Under the pieces are notes generated by a model. The model was given only the letters and a program-made list of their open reading frames with translations. It made no database searches and had not been told where the DNA came from. Both the position numbers and the translations under genes were made by a program. 64,000 nucleotides of DNA, from assembly GCA_903632075.3 (NCBI GenBank), contig CAHIKZ030003496.1, positions 1,738,501 through 1,802,500 on the forward strand, given 5' to 3'. The DNA comes from Acanthosepion pharaonis (Eukaryota; Mollusca; Cephalopoda; Sepiida; Sepiidae). Position 1 is the first letter of the stretch; each line of letters starts with the position of its first letter. Shown in pieces: positions 56,291 through 64,000 of the stretch.

Positions 56291-56712
56291 ACTTCATCTG
56301 TCTCTATCTATCTCTCTACCTCTCTCTTCATCTGTCTGTCTCTCTAACTCTTTCCCTCTTTCTTGGTCACTGTCTCTCTCTTCATCTATCGCTCTATATC
56401 TCTTCTCCTCTCTCTATCTCTCTTCCCCTATCTCTCTCTTCCTTTCTCTCTCTCTTATTCTCTCTTTATCTCTCTCTATTCCTCTGTCACTATCACTCTC
56501 TTCTCTCTCTCTCTATCTTCCTCTCTCTCTATCTCCCTCTCTCCATCTCTCTTCACCCTCTCTCAATCTCTCTTCACCTCTCTCTATCTCTCTTCCTCTC
56601 TCTCTCTCTCTCGCACTTCTTCTCTCTCTATTTCTCTCCCTCTTTCTACCTCTCTCTTCCTCTCTCTCTCTCTATCTATCTTTCTCTCTCTCTCTTCCCC
56701 CTTTCTCTCCTT
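56215..56712. repeat. Imperfect (CT)n tract, about 500 bp
   Basis: A pyrimidine-only strand of TCTCTC with interspersed CTAT, CCTC and TTCC. All plus-strand frames read as serine/leucine-rich ORFs, which are artefacts. Confidence 0.9.
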
Positions 56713-57129
56713 TATTTGAGCTACGTTACATCCGAAACAAGGAAAGGTAAGTGTTTAACGTCTGCTTCAGTGAAATGGAAAAAGTTATCAATCTTAAATC
56801 TTTTCATTTGTACCCCCTTACTTCTTAAAGTATCGACCAGCATTTATATTTATGATTGTTACTGCAATATTTTGTAAAAGTTGTTCAGTTCAAATATTTA
56901 ACGATGCAATATGGGAATTTCTACGGATATTTTATTGTCGTAGAACTCGCCATGAGCTCACACAATCATTAACTGAAGAATTAAGATTGAAGATTCATCA
57001 GAAATTTCAAATAGGAAAACCGCGAACTTATCACGGATTAAAAACTAGTATATATAAATTAGCGTATCTGTTGAATTTATTCATTTTGAAAATATCAAAA
57101 TATTCAACTCAATGTCATTACAATTGGTA

Positions 57130-57430
57130 ACCCTCCGGTAGTGGCATACAGAGGTTTGGTGATGTCTGATGATACCCAGTGCCAACTGTTTGATTGCATG
57201 CCCCGAGACTCAAGCAGGGTGGGAGATACAGGGCCTAATACTGAGAAATGCAAGAAAGGAGGACATTTAAAATATCTAAAAACAGATGAAGTAAACACTT
57301 TATTCAAATTAAATATAAACTAAATTTTTATTTCACTTTTTGATTGGATTCCCTCCTGATATGGATGCCCGGGGACCGTCACACCCTCTGCCGCCATTTC
57401 TGCACGCTACTGGTCTCTGGTATGATTTTT
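57130..57430 (+). repeat. Dispersed repeat, inverse of 29030-29215
   Basis: Contains GAGGTTTGGTGATGTCTGAT, GGGCCTAATACTGAGAAATG, AACACTTTATTCAAATTAAA, GATTGGATTCCCTCCTGATA TGGATGCCCGG and TGCACGCTACTGGTCTCTGG. Shared blocks occur inverted at 29.0-29.2 kb and partly at 56.0 kb. Confidence 0.7.
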
Positions 57431-58031
57431 CAATACACAACTGTAACGAGGCTATGAAATGAGCATGTGTACGGATTTTGGGCAAGATTAGGCATAATCT
57501 TAACCATAATCTTGTACAGATTCTGTCTAACGACATCACTCACATGGTCACTGCTGTCGACCAAGGCTGACGGACATCGATCGAGCGTACTGAGAAAGAA
57601 GTAAGGTAAACAGCGACACGGATCGCAAGAATAACCGACAAGACAAAAACGTTTAGGAAAGAATTATTTTATAAGAACCAGTTTATGCATTGTCAGAGGA
57701 ACAAAGGAAACAAACAAGAAAGCTGGCTTTTAAAAGTCAAACAAAGATTGTATGAATAAAAAATGGAAAGAAAGAAAGAGAGACAAAATGACCACTTCTC
57801 TTGTCCATTTAATTTCGCTGACGCAATGACCAGATAATCGATCGGTTTGACAACCGAAAGGTTAACAGTCTGACAGACTAGGTTAACCTAGAAATCTAAA
57901 CAATATTCAATTCCCGTACGAAAAACCAATATAGTTGCCCCGAATACAAGATTACTTTTTTGAGCGCTATTAAACAAAAGAAAAATCTTTAAATATATAT
58001 TGACACACATTAACGTAAAAAATATAGAATT

Positions 58032-58100
58032 ATATATATATATATATAATACGCCATATATATATATATAATACGCCACATATATATACATATAATACTC
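58032..58100. repeat. (TA)n with ATACGCCA spacers
   Basis: TA runs interrupted by AATACGCCATA and AATACGCCACA at even spacing, just left of the SINE. Confidence 0.75.
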
Positions 58101-58107
58101 CACACAC

Positions 58108-58238
58108 ACACCGATGTAATGGTTAGCAAGCTTGACTCGCTAGAACAGTTACGACTGAGTAGTGAGTTCGATCCTCACTGGGTGCCCCATACTTTCGGGC
58201 TTGTGCCACATCTAAGCTAAGCTTAGAAAATCATTATA
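58108..58238 (+). mobile_element. tRNA-headed SINE, best preserved copy
   Basis: GATGTAATGGTTAGCAAGCT TGACTCGC (Box A TGGTTAGCAAGC), ACGACTGAGTAGTGAGTTCG ATCCTCACTGG (Box B GAGTTCGATCC with pairing TGAG/CTCA), then GTGCCCCATACTTTCGGGCT TGTGCCACATCTAAGC. This is a tRNA-derived SINE body with both Pol III boxes intact, ending at a microsatellite. Relatives in the window: 28000, 29265, 31545, 44345. Such tRNA-derived SINEs are abundant in cephalopods. Confidence 0.8.
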
Positions 58239-58239
58239 T

Positions 58240-58307
<68 letters not shown>
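58239..58307. repeat. (CA)n(TA)n microsatellite
   Basis: CA then TA run at the 3' end of the SINE. Confidence 0.9.
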
Positions 58308-58311
<4 letters not shown>

Positions 58312-58589
58312 CCTTCCCTATACACCCTTACAACAAACTAATCCGCTACCTTGAGTTGCTCTTCGGCCTTGTACCGGGTGAACAATAATAAAAGTAAGTC
58401 ATTAGCAGTAGACATATGAGAACAGTAAACAAAATAAATATTACAAATCCTGATCCTGAAGATGACTGCGTAGTCAAAAGAAACGCTGAAAGGCATATTA
58501 ATTACGCACGAGTGGCGCATTCATTTATGAGCAAACTACAAGAATATAGAAGCAAAGAAGAAGCAGTGTCTGTTCCTTTTAACCAATAT

Positions 58590-58590
<1 letters not shown>

Positions 58591-58633
<43 letters not shown>

Positions 58634-58817
58634 CAATGGATCATTCATACAAAAAGTAAATTAGTAAAGTTAATGATATAAAATAGCGAAATCCCTTTGC
58701 TAACAAAATTTTAAAGTACATTAACCCACTAATCACTCGATTGACATTTATCATTTACTAATTTACTTTTTTATATGAATGATTCATTGTAATATAAATT
58801 AAACTGCACCACATATT

Positions 58818-58874
<57 letters not shown>
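58591..58874. mobile_element. Foldback MITE between (TA)n tracts
   Basis: Arms TTACAATGGATCATTCATAC AAAAAGTAAATTAGTAAAG (58632) and ATCATTTACTAATTTACTTT TTTATATGAATGATTCATTG TAA (to about 58793) are inverted with a few differences. (TA)n flanks at 58591-58631 and 58818-58874. It belongs with the perfect foldback at 7306-7554. Confidence 0.8.
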
Positions 58875-58878
<4 letters not shown>

Positions 58879-59324
58879 GTATATTTAGTAGCAATCCTTC
58901 TTTCATGCACATTTCATTGAATACAACAGACAAGGTGCTTTGATTTCTTATGTGATCTTTTCGGTAAATAAATTATATAAAAACTGTCCAATTGTTATTT
59001 GTTTTTCCGAGCGCTTTAGGTTATAAATTTAACATACTTGTTGATAACACAAATATAATAGCATCGTCTACGTGTAAAAAAAAAAAAAGCTAAAAAATAA
59101 TGGAAGCCTTATTAATAAAAACAGAAAACAAAAAAAAACACTCAATAATATCAACTATGAACATGGACACAGTATCTTGACCGTGTTTTGAAAATGAAAC
59201 ATTATATAAATTCATACATACAACATTCAGTTAACAGTTAATATAGTCCATCCTTGAAAATGGTTAAATCTATAGCCGAAAGCGCTCAAAAAAAAAAAGG
59301 AACAATTAGACAATTTTTATTATT

Positions 59325-59525
59325 TACATTATTCGGATTATTGTCTAATCTTTGTTATTATATTTATCACAACGTTTCGGCCGTTGTACGCTTTTTCTTC
59401 AGGTGGTTGAATGTCGACATTCCAACCACCTGAAGAAGGCTGGAGCGTACAACGGCCGAAACGTTGTGATAAATATGGCGACAAAGATGAGGACAATAGT
59501 CCGAATAATGTAAATAATGTACATA
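59325..59525. mobile_element. Foldback element with CTGAAGA...CCGAAACG arms
   Basis: Left arm 59325-59412 (TTACATTATTCGGATTATTG TC ... TATTTATCACAACGTTTCGG CCGTTGTACGC ... CTTCAGGTGGTTG) is inverted at 59425-59520. Each arm, read outward from the centre, has CTGAAGA ... GCGTACAACGGCC GAAACGTTGTGATAAATA. Position 7 of the hammerhead core tolerates A, but I found no convincing stem III or cleavage triplet. Confidence 0.8.
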
Positions 59526-59774
59526 GTACCTCATCTCAGAAATATAGACAGACTCTAGACAGTTTTTATATAATTTATCTACCGAAAAGAAAAAAAAAAT
59601 TATATCACATGAGAAATTGTAACTATAGATTGTAACTCTCCAATTTCATTACGGTCAGCGTTTCCTACTCTTATTTTTAAAAAAAATGGTTTTAAACATA
59701 AAATAATATTATTCTAATTTAGTTTTATGATAATTCTTATTTCATTTTACGGAAATTTTTTAAAGATTTTTTGT

Positions 59775-59852
59775 AGCTGTGCATAATACGCACCCCTGAT
59801 TTTGCTTATTTTTTAGAAAAAAATGCGTATTATACATGGGAAATTACGGTAT
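59775..59852. mobile_element. Fragment of a MITE with TACCGTAATTTCCC ends
   Basis: GCATAATACGCACCCCTGAT and AAAATGCGTATTATACATGG GAAATTACGGTA form an inverted pair next to the protease exon, with the same style of termini as 18970-19482. It ends 35 bases from the exon's 3' splice donor. Confidence 0.55.
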
Positions 59853-59886
59853 CCATTTTGTGTTGAATGAAATCTTTTTCACGTAC

Positions 59887-60055
59887 CGAGTGTCTCTCCC
59901 CAACCAGTAATCCAGCATTTATCAATGGGGGTGAAGCGATCCCAGTTCGAAGGCAAGCAAACAGGTCTGATGAAGCCGGTATTAAAAACGGGAGATGATA
60001 GTTTCAGAAGAGCGATGTCGTTTGGATAACTACCTCCATTAGTATAATACGGGTG
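59887..60055 (-). CDS. Serine protease exon (catalytic Asp102)
   Basis: The 169-base exon lies between a TTTTTACTCTTTGTAG acceptor and a CTCG|GTACGT donor. It encodes 56 residues plus one base: HPYYTNGGSYPNDIALLKLS ... GFIRPVCLPSNWDRF ... DKCWITGWGETL(G). NDIALLKL holds the catalytic Asp (residue 13). PVCLP is the Cys122 position, which in two-chain mosaic proteases bonds to the propeptide chain. KCWITGWG holds Cys136. The preceding exon should carry the catalytic His and is beyond the window. A two-chain protease, perhaps with N-terminal accessory domains, is inferred. Confidence 0.92.
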
Positions 60056-60734
60056 CTACAAAGAGTAAAAATTACAAAGTGTTCAGTTTTTTGTTTTGTT
60101 TATTTTTTGTTCTATCGATTTATTGAGGCCAGTGCCGAATTTAGATAAAGAGATACCATCGGCTATTCAACTTTGTATACCCCCTCCCAAATCCTCGACT
60201 CCTACGACTAAATTAAAATGGAAGAGTGTTTTAAATAATTCGATTAAAGTCAAGCACCAAACTTTGAGCATCTTGAAAACTAAAATTGAGCGTTATGATT
60301 GGTTCATTATTCGTTTTCTTTGATCACGTGGTATGTTCACTTCTACGCCCGACACAACGGACCGGATTCAGTTAAACGGATTTGAAATCTGTAACATCAA
60401 CTTTATTTGAATTTTTTATCGTTAGGGTTGAAAGCAAGAAAAAAAAACGTGACTGTCAAAATATTATACAGAATGGTTGGGGGTCACCCTGCCCAGCTCC
60501 AAATCGCAAGATTTTCCAGTCCTAGACCGAAGCCTATAGGTAAATACGGCACTGACTGATTACAGATGCTCCCAAGAGTCTCTAAGAATCGACTGATGCT
60601 TTATTTCTGTCTTTACAAACATCGTGAAATGCTGAAATATAAAAACAAAGGCTTCACGTTGCACACACTAATGCAAATATCTCGAATAGCATAGAAATTC
60701 TATGTTGAGCGATGTATTCCAACTTACTTGGTAC

Positions 60735-60860
60735 ATCGTTTAACCAGGAATCGAGAGTAGGTACAAGTCCCACAAAACGCCTCCAAAGCAAAACTGCTCT
60801 CATTTAACCACCATAGAGAAACTTTTCTGCCTGTCATCAACATGGCTGACGTCAGACTCC
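60735..60860. repeat. Dispersed repeat shared with 25420-25650
   Basis: AAAACTGCTCTCATTTAACC ACCATAGAGAAACTTTTCTG CCTGTCATCAACATGGCTGA C parallels the block at 25.55-25.62 kb. Confidence 0.5.
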
Positions 60861-61052
60861 TGGAGAATCTCAATATTTCTCAGTTATGTATAAACATAAA
60901 AATGTCTTAAAATAATTGTCGGACTTTGTCCATTTCATGTATGACGTCATTTGTTTACATTTGGATACGCATCGAGCAGATATGAATGTACGAGAGAAAA
61001 TCATGGAGAATTGTAGTTTAAAAACAGTGAAATCGACCTTGCTAACCGAAAC

Positions 61053-61138
61053 GCTCCTCTCTGGCTAAATCGGTAAAAGCACGTTAGGCTATATGACCGT
61101 TCCGTATAGGATACAGGTTCGATTCCTGTCGGTGGACG
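61053..61138 (+). tRNA. tRNA-like sequence, probably a SINE head or decayed tRNA
   Basis: TCTGGCTAAATCGGTAAAAG C is a Box A match with a short D-stem (GCT/AGC), and ACAGGTTCGATTCCTGT is a perfect T-arm with Box B. The acceptor stem pairs poorly (TCCTCTC against CGGTGGA) and no clean 5-bp anticodon stem is visible, so it is unlikely to be a functional tRNA. Confidence 0.35.
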
Positions 61139-61496
61139 GATATTTTCTATGAAAATTTCTCGGACATTCAGGTCGGTAAATGTTGTTAATACTGTTTATT
61201 ATAAAACAGAACATTTAGTTAAATATTTGTATCTATAAAAAAGAATGTATAAACATAAAACTGCCTTAAAACAATTGTCTGACTTTGTCCATTTCCTAAT
61301 ATATATACCAAATCCGTATGTGGCAGGGATAATTCTAAGGAGATTTTTTTTTAATGTAAAAATTTAAATCCATGATGAGAGCTCGATGTATAATTTTATA
61401 TACAGAACAACATAAATAAATAATGAGAAAAAGATTTAAATATTCATCATATAATCAGTTATATAATTTATTTCAACAGATATATATAGATATACA

Positions 61497-61497
61497 T

Positions 61498-61560
<63 letters not shown>
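61497..61560. repeat. (CA)n(TA)n microsatellite
   Basis: CA run followed by TA run. Confidence 0.9.
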
Positions 61561-61564
<4 letters not shown>

Positions 61565-61732
61565 CCTCATCAAAATGACTACATTTTATTAAATGATATA
61601 AATTAAGCCAGACAAAAAGTTTAAAAAAATAAAATAAACAATAAAAATAAAAAAATGAAATGGCGAAATTAACTTGACCTTAGAAAATGAAGTTATAACC
61701 AATTATATGATGATTACTTAAGTTTTTCCTTT

Positions 61733-62235
<503 letters not shown>

Positions 62236-62239
62236 ACAA

Positions 62240-63100
62240 AACGTTTTTCGGCATTTTTCCGTTAAATTCGTACTTACATACATATAGATTCTTTCTAAAA
62301 GGGGTGTTTGGATTAGAATACGTTATATTGAACTACAATTTTAAAATATTATTTTTACTCTTAATTACTAATAGACTGTATTTCTTTTAAAAAACAAATA
62401 AATGTAATAGAATTACTGAAATTATTTAAAAATTATTATTACATATCAAATATAAGTATGTATATTACCAGCTCCCATTTTTTTAATTTATTTCATTTTA
62501 TTTTTAAATATTACTTAAAGAAAAGTTTTGACAATGTCGGCAAAGAATAGCTATTTCCTTTCTTTGATTCAGTAAATTTATATTTTTTATAAATAAAATA
62601 AAATAAATAAAATGGTTTTAAGAGGCATTGTCAGCAGCTAGGGAGTTGGTTCTCGTAATCGAGTGGACAGTCGTCATAATTTTAGACTGCTTCAATAAGT
62701 CAACATTATCAGCTGCTCCATCAAATCTAATAATTTGGATGGAATTTGAAAACTTCACTAACGAAAAAAAAAACGTTTTTATTGAAAAAAGACGAAGAAA
62801 GAAATTGAGAAAAATTTCTTACAATGTAAATCATTGCAACAGATCGGAAGACAGTGTTTGCTGCGTCTTTGTATAAAATGTTATTTCCAAGAGCAACCTG
62901 CAGATCCAGTCGTCTTTTTCTACAGAAAGGAACAAAAATTTAAAATGAATTAATAAAGGTAGCCTTTTTTTTTCTTTTCAGATAAATTATGTTTTTATTT
63001 TAGAACGTAACTGAACGAAATCTTTAAAACAAAAACAAATCATCTTAAACATTTGCTTGAACATCATTTAAAAGGTAAATATGGACATTCGTACCCGCAA
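62240..63100. other. AT-rich non-coding stretch
   Basis: No gene, RNA gene or element boundary is recognised. Confidence 0.45.
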
Positions 63101-63106
63101 AAAACA

Positions 63107-63202
63107 GAGTGAAGGTAGTTAAAATAATAGCGGTGTCAATGGAAAAACCGTACTAGTACGGTTTTTTCATTGACACCGCTATTATTTTAACTACCTTCAC
63201 TC
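63107..63202. repeat. Near-perfect 96-bp palindrome
   Basis: Arms 63107-63152 and 63157-63202 (GAGTGAAGGTAGTTAAAATA ATAGCGGTG...) pair with a single mismatch around a CTAG centre. The same half sequence ends the TIR element at 33430-33475, so the palindrome looks like two element ends joined head to head. Confidence 0.9.
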
Positions 63203-63620
63203 CTTGGCAATATTTATTGTTTAAAAAACGATGGTTAGAATTGTAATAAAACCAAAACATATGATGAAAGTTAATTTTTACATTTTCTTTGTTCTTAAGA
63301 ATTGAGAACAAAACACTACTTAATGATTATTAAATTGTTTATTTACACTATTTATTTACTATCTTCTTTATTAGAATGTTTGGCAAAATATCGACGAATT
63401 ACCAATCGATTCGAACTTTATAAAATGGTAAATAATAAAGATTTCCTTATAGTTAGTTCACATATTTATTAATTTAGTAAAGGTTTATAAATTTATGAAT
63501 AAAAATTGTTTTAATATTTATTTCTTCATAAATTAGTAAATGATAAATATTGCATTGCATGAGTTTTAATTGTATTAGATTTCAGAATGTTATAAATATA
63601 AAATTATTCTTGTAAACAAA
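63203..63620. mobile_element. TIR element, relative of 32740-33475
   Basis: TTGTTTAAAAAACGATGGTT AGAATTGTAATAAAACCAAA AC, then ACCAATCGATTCGAACTTTA TAAAATGGTAAATAATAAAG and ...TAAATTTATGAATAAAAA, in the same order as at 32.9-33.2 kb. Confidence 0.7.
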
Positions 63621-63665
63621 CAATCTAATAAAGAAACAGACTGAGTTGTACCAAATGATGTGGGA

Positions 63666-63676
<11 letters not shown>

Positions 63677-63716
<40 letters not shown>
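63677..63716. repeat. (TA)n microsatellite
   Basis: Perfect TA run. Confidence 0.95.
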
Positions 63717-63722
<6 letters not shown>

Positions 63723-63791
63723 TTTCGCGTTTCGTTTCTGAGAGACTTTATCAAACCAAATGTTAAAATCTTATTTAGAAACCTGTAATCC

Positions 63792-64000
63792 ACTCGGAAA
63801 TCCACGCACGCATTGCCGCTGCCATGACAGCGATGGCCAAATTGACAAGAATATGGAGAAGCAAAATCAGCTTACAAACAAAGTATAGACTGTCCAAATC
63901 GCTAGTATTCCTCAGTTCTGCTATATGAATGTGAAACGCAGACACAGAGAAGGATCCAAGCGTTTAAGAACAAATACATGAGAAAACTCCTTGGCATTTT
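63792..64000 (+). mobile_element. RTE-like LINE fragment, running off the window
   Basis: Plus strand reads SEIHARIAAAMTAMAKLTRI W, SKISLQTKYRLSKSLVFLS and, after a frameshift, LYECETQTQRRIQAFKNKYM RKLLGI. This is the KEI..RIA.A..AM.KL..IW ... LLYGCETWT...E.RIQAFE motif of the RT thumb region of another RTE-type family, different from the copy at 1.8-4.7 kb. 5' truncated and frameshifted. Confidence 0.7.

Larger units (their letters stand above)
53486..59886 (-). other. Penultimate visible intron of the serine protease gene
   Basis: About 6.4 kb between the GTACGT donor (59886-59881) and the CAG acceptor (53486-53488). It contains a mariner-like relic, a solitary 133-bp unit, CT-rich microsatellites, a SINE and foldback elements. 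No further protease exon is needed between the two exons. Confidence 0.8.
43871..60055 (-). other. Gene extent (3' part): S1-family serine protease
   Basis: Span of the three recognised exons of one trypsin/chymotrypsin-family gene read right to left. The exons join in frame (phase 1 between the first two, phase 0 before GDSGG) and give an uninterrupted protease domain from the catalytic-Asp region to the stop. Introns are about 6.4 kb (59886-53486) and 9.3 kb (53351-44036); the latter holds the 133-bp satellite. The exon with the catalytic His and all upstream exons are not in the window. No polyadenylation signal is evident near the stop; the 72-bp repeat begins there. Confidence 0.85.

Noticed and set aside
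56050..56877. 275-codon plus-strand ORF rich in Ser and Leu
   Set aside because: Most of it is a (CT)n tract read as Ser-Leu; the rest is dispersed repeat.
61053..61138. Functional tRNA gene
   Set aside because: The T-arm is good but the acceptor and anticodon stems do not pair well; listed only as tRNA-like.

Overview
This window reads as animal nuclear DNA that is AT-rich, gene-poor and full of repeats. The mix points to a mollusc, most likely a cephalopod such as an octopus: many tRNA-headed SINEs, RTE-type and jockey/CR1-like LINE fragments, a Penelope-like element (PLE), Tc1/mariner relics, and many (TA)n tracts flanked by foldback elements. The organism is inferred from repeat style only. 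No bacterial gene organisation, operon or CRISPR array is present.

The only host protein-coding gene I can support lies on the minus strand. It is the 3' part of a trypsin/chymotrypsin-family (S1) serine protease. Three exons (60055-59887, 53485-53352, 44035-43871) join in consistent phase (1, then 0), have AG/GT boundaries, and encode the catalytic Asp region, the 170-190 loop region, and the GDSGGP catalytic Ser region through to a stop. The exon with the catalytic His and the 5' end would lie beyond 64000. The last intron (about 9.3 kb) contains a satellite of about 51 tandem copies of a 133-bp unit. The intron before it (about 6.4 kb) contains a single copy of the same unit.

Layout: 0.7-4.7 kb, LINE fragments including a rearranged RTE copy with an internal fourfold tandem duplication. 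4.8-7.75 kb, SINEs, TA tracts and foldbacks, including what looks like a complete type I hammerhead ribozyme (minus strand, 7669-7603). 9.85-16.6 kb, a GA-rich satellite with higher-order structure (about 30-bp subunits organised as 119-bp and 60-bp units). 17.6-29.6 kb, LINE, SINE, MITE and mariner relics. 30-37 kb, MITEs, a 5S rRNA-like sequence joined to a tRNA-like sequence, and TIR elements. 37.1-39.3 kb, a dispersed element whose internal 27-bp repeat has expanded to about 65-70 copies; a short relative lies at 19.5-20.0 kb. 39.5-41.3 kb, a PLE fragment with GIY-YIG endonuclease remains and a 5' inversion. 43.4-60.1 kb, the serine protease gene. 60-64 kb, further repeats and another RTE fragment at the right edge.

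The observations most worth following are the hammerhead ribozyme and the recurring hammerhead-like core (CTGA[A/T]GA ... GAAA) in foldback elements across the window, the satellite inside the protease intron with a 5'-splice-site-like sequence in each unit, and the two cases where the same element exists in unexpanded and massively expanded form.
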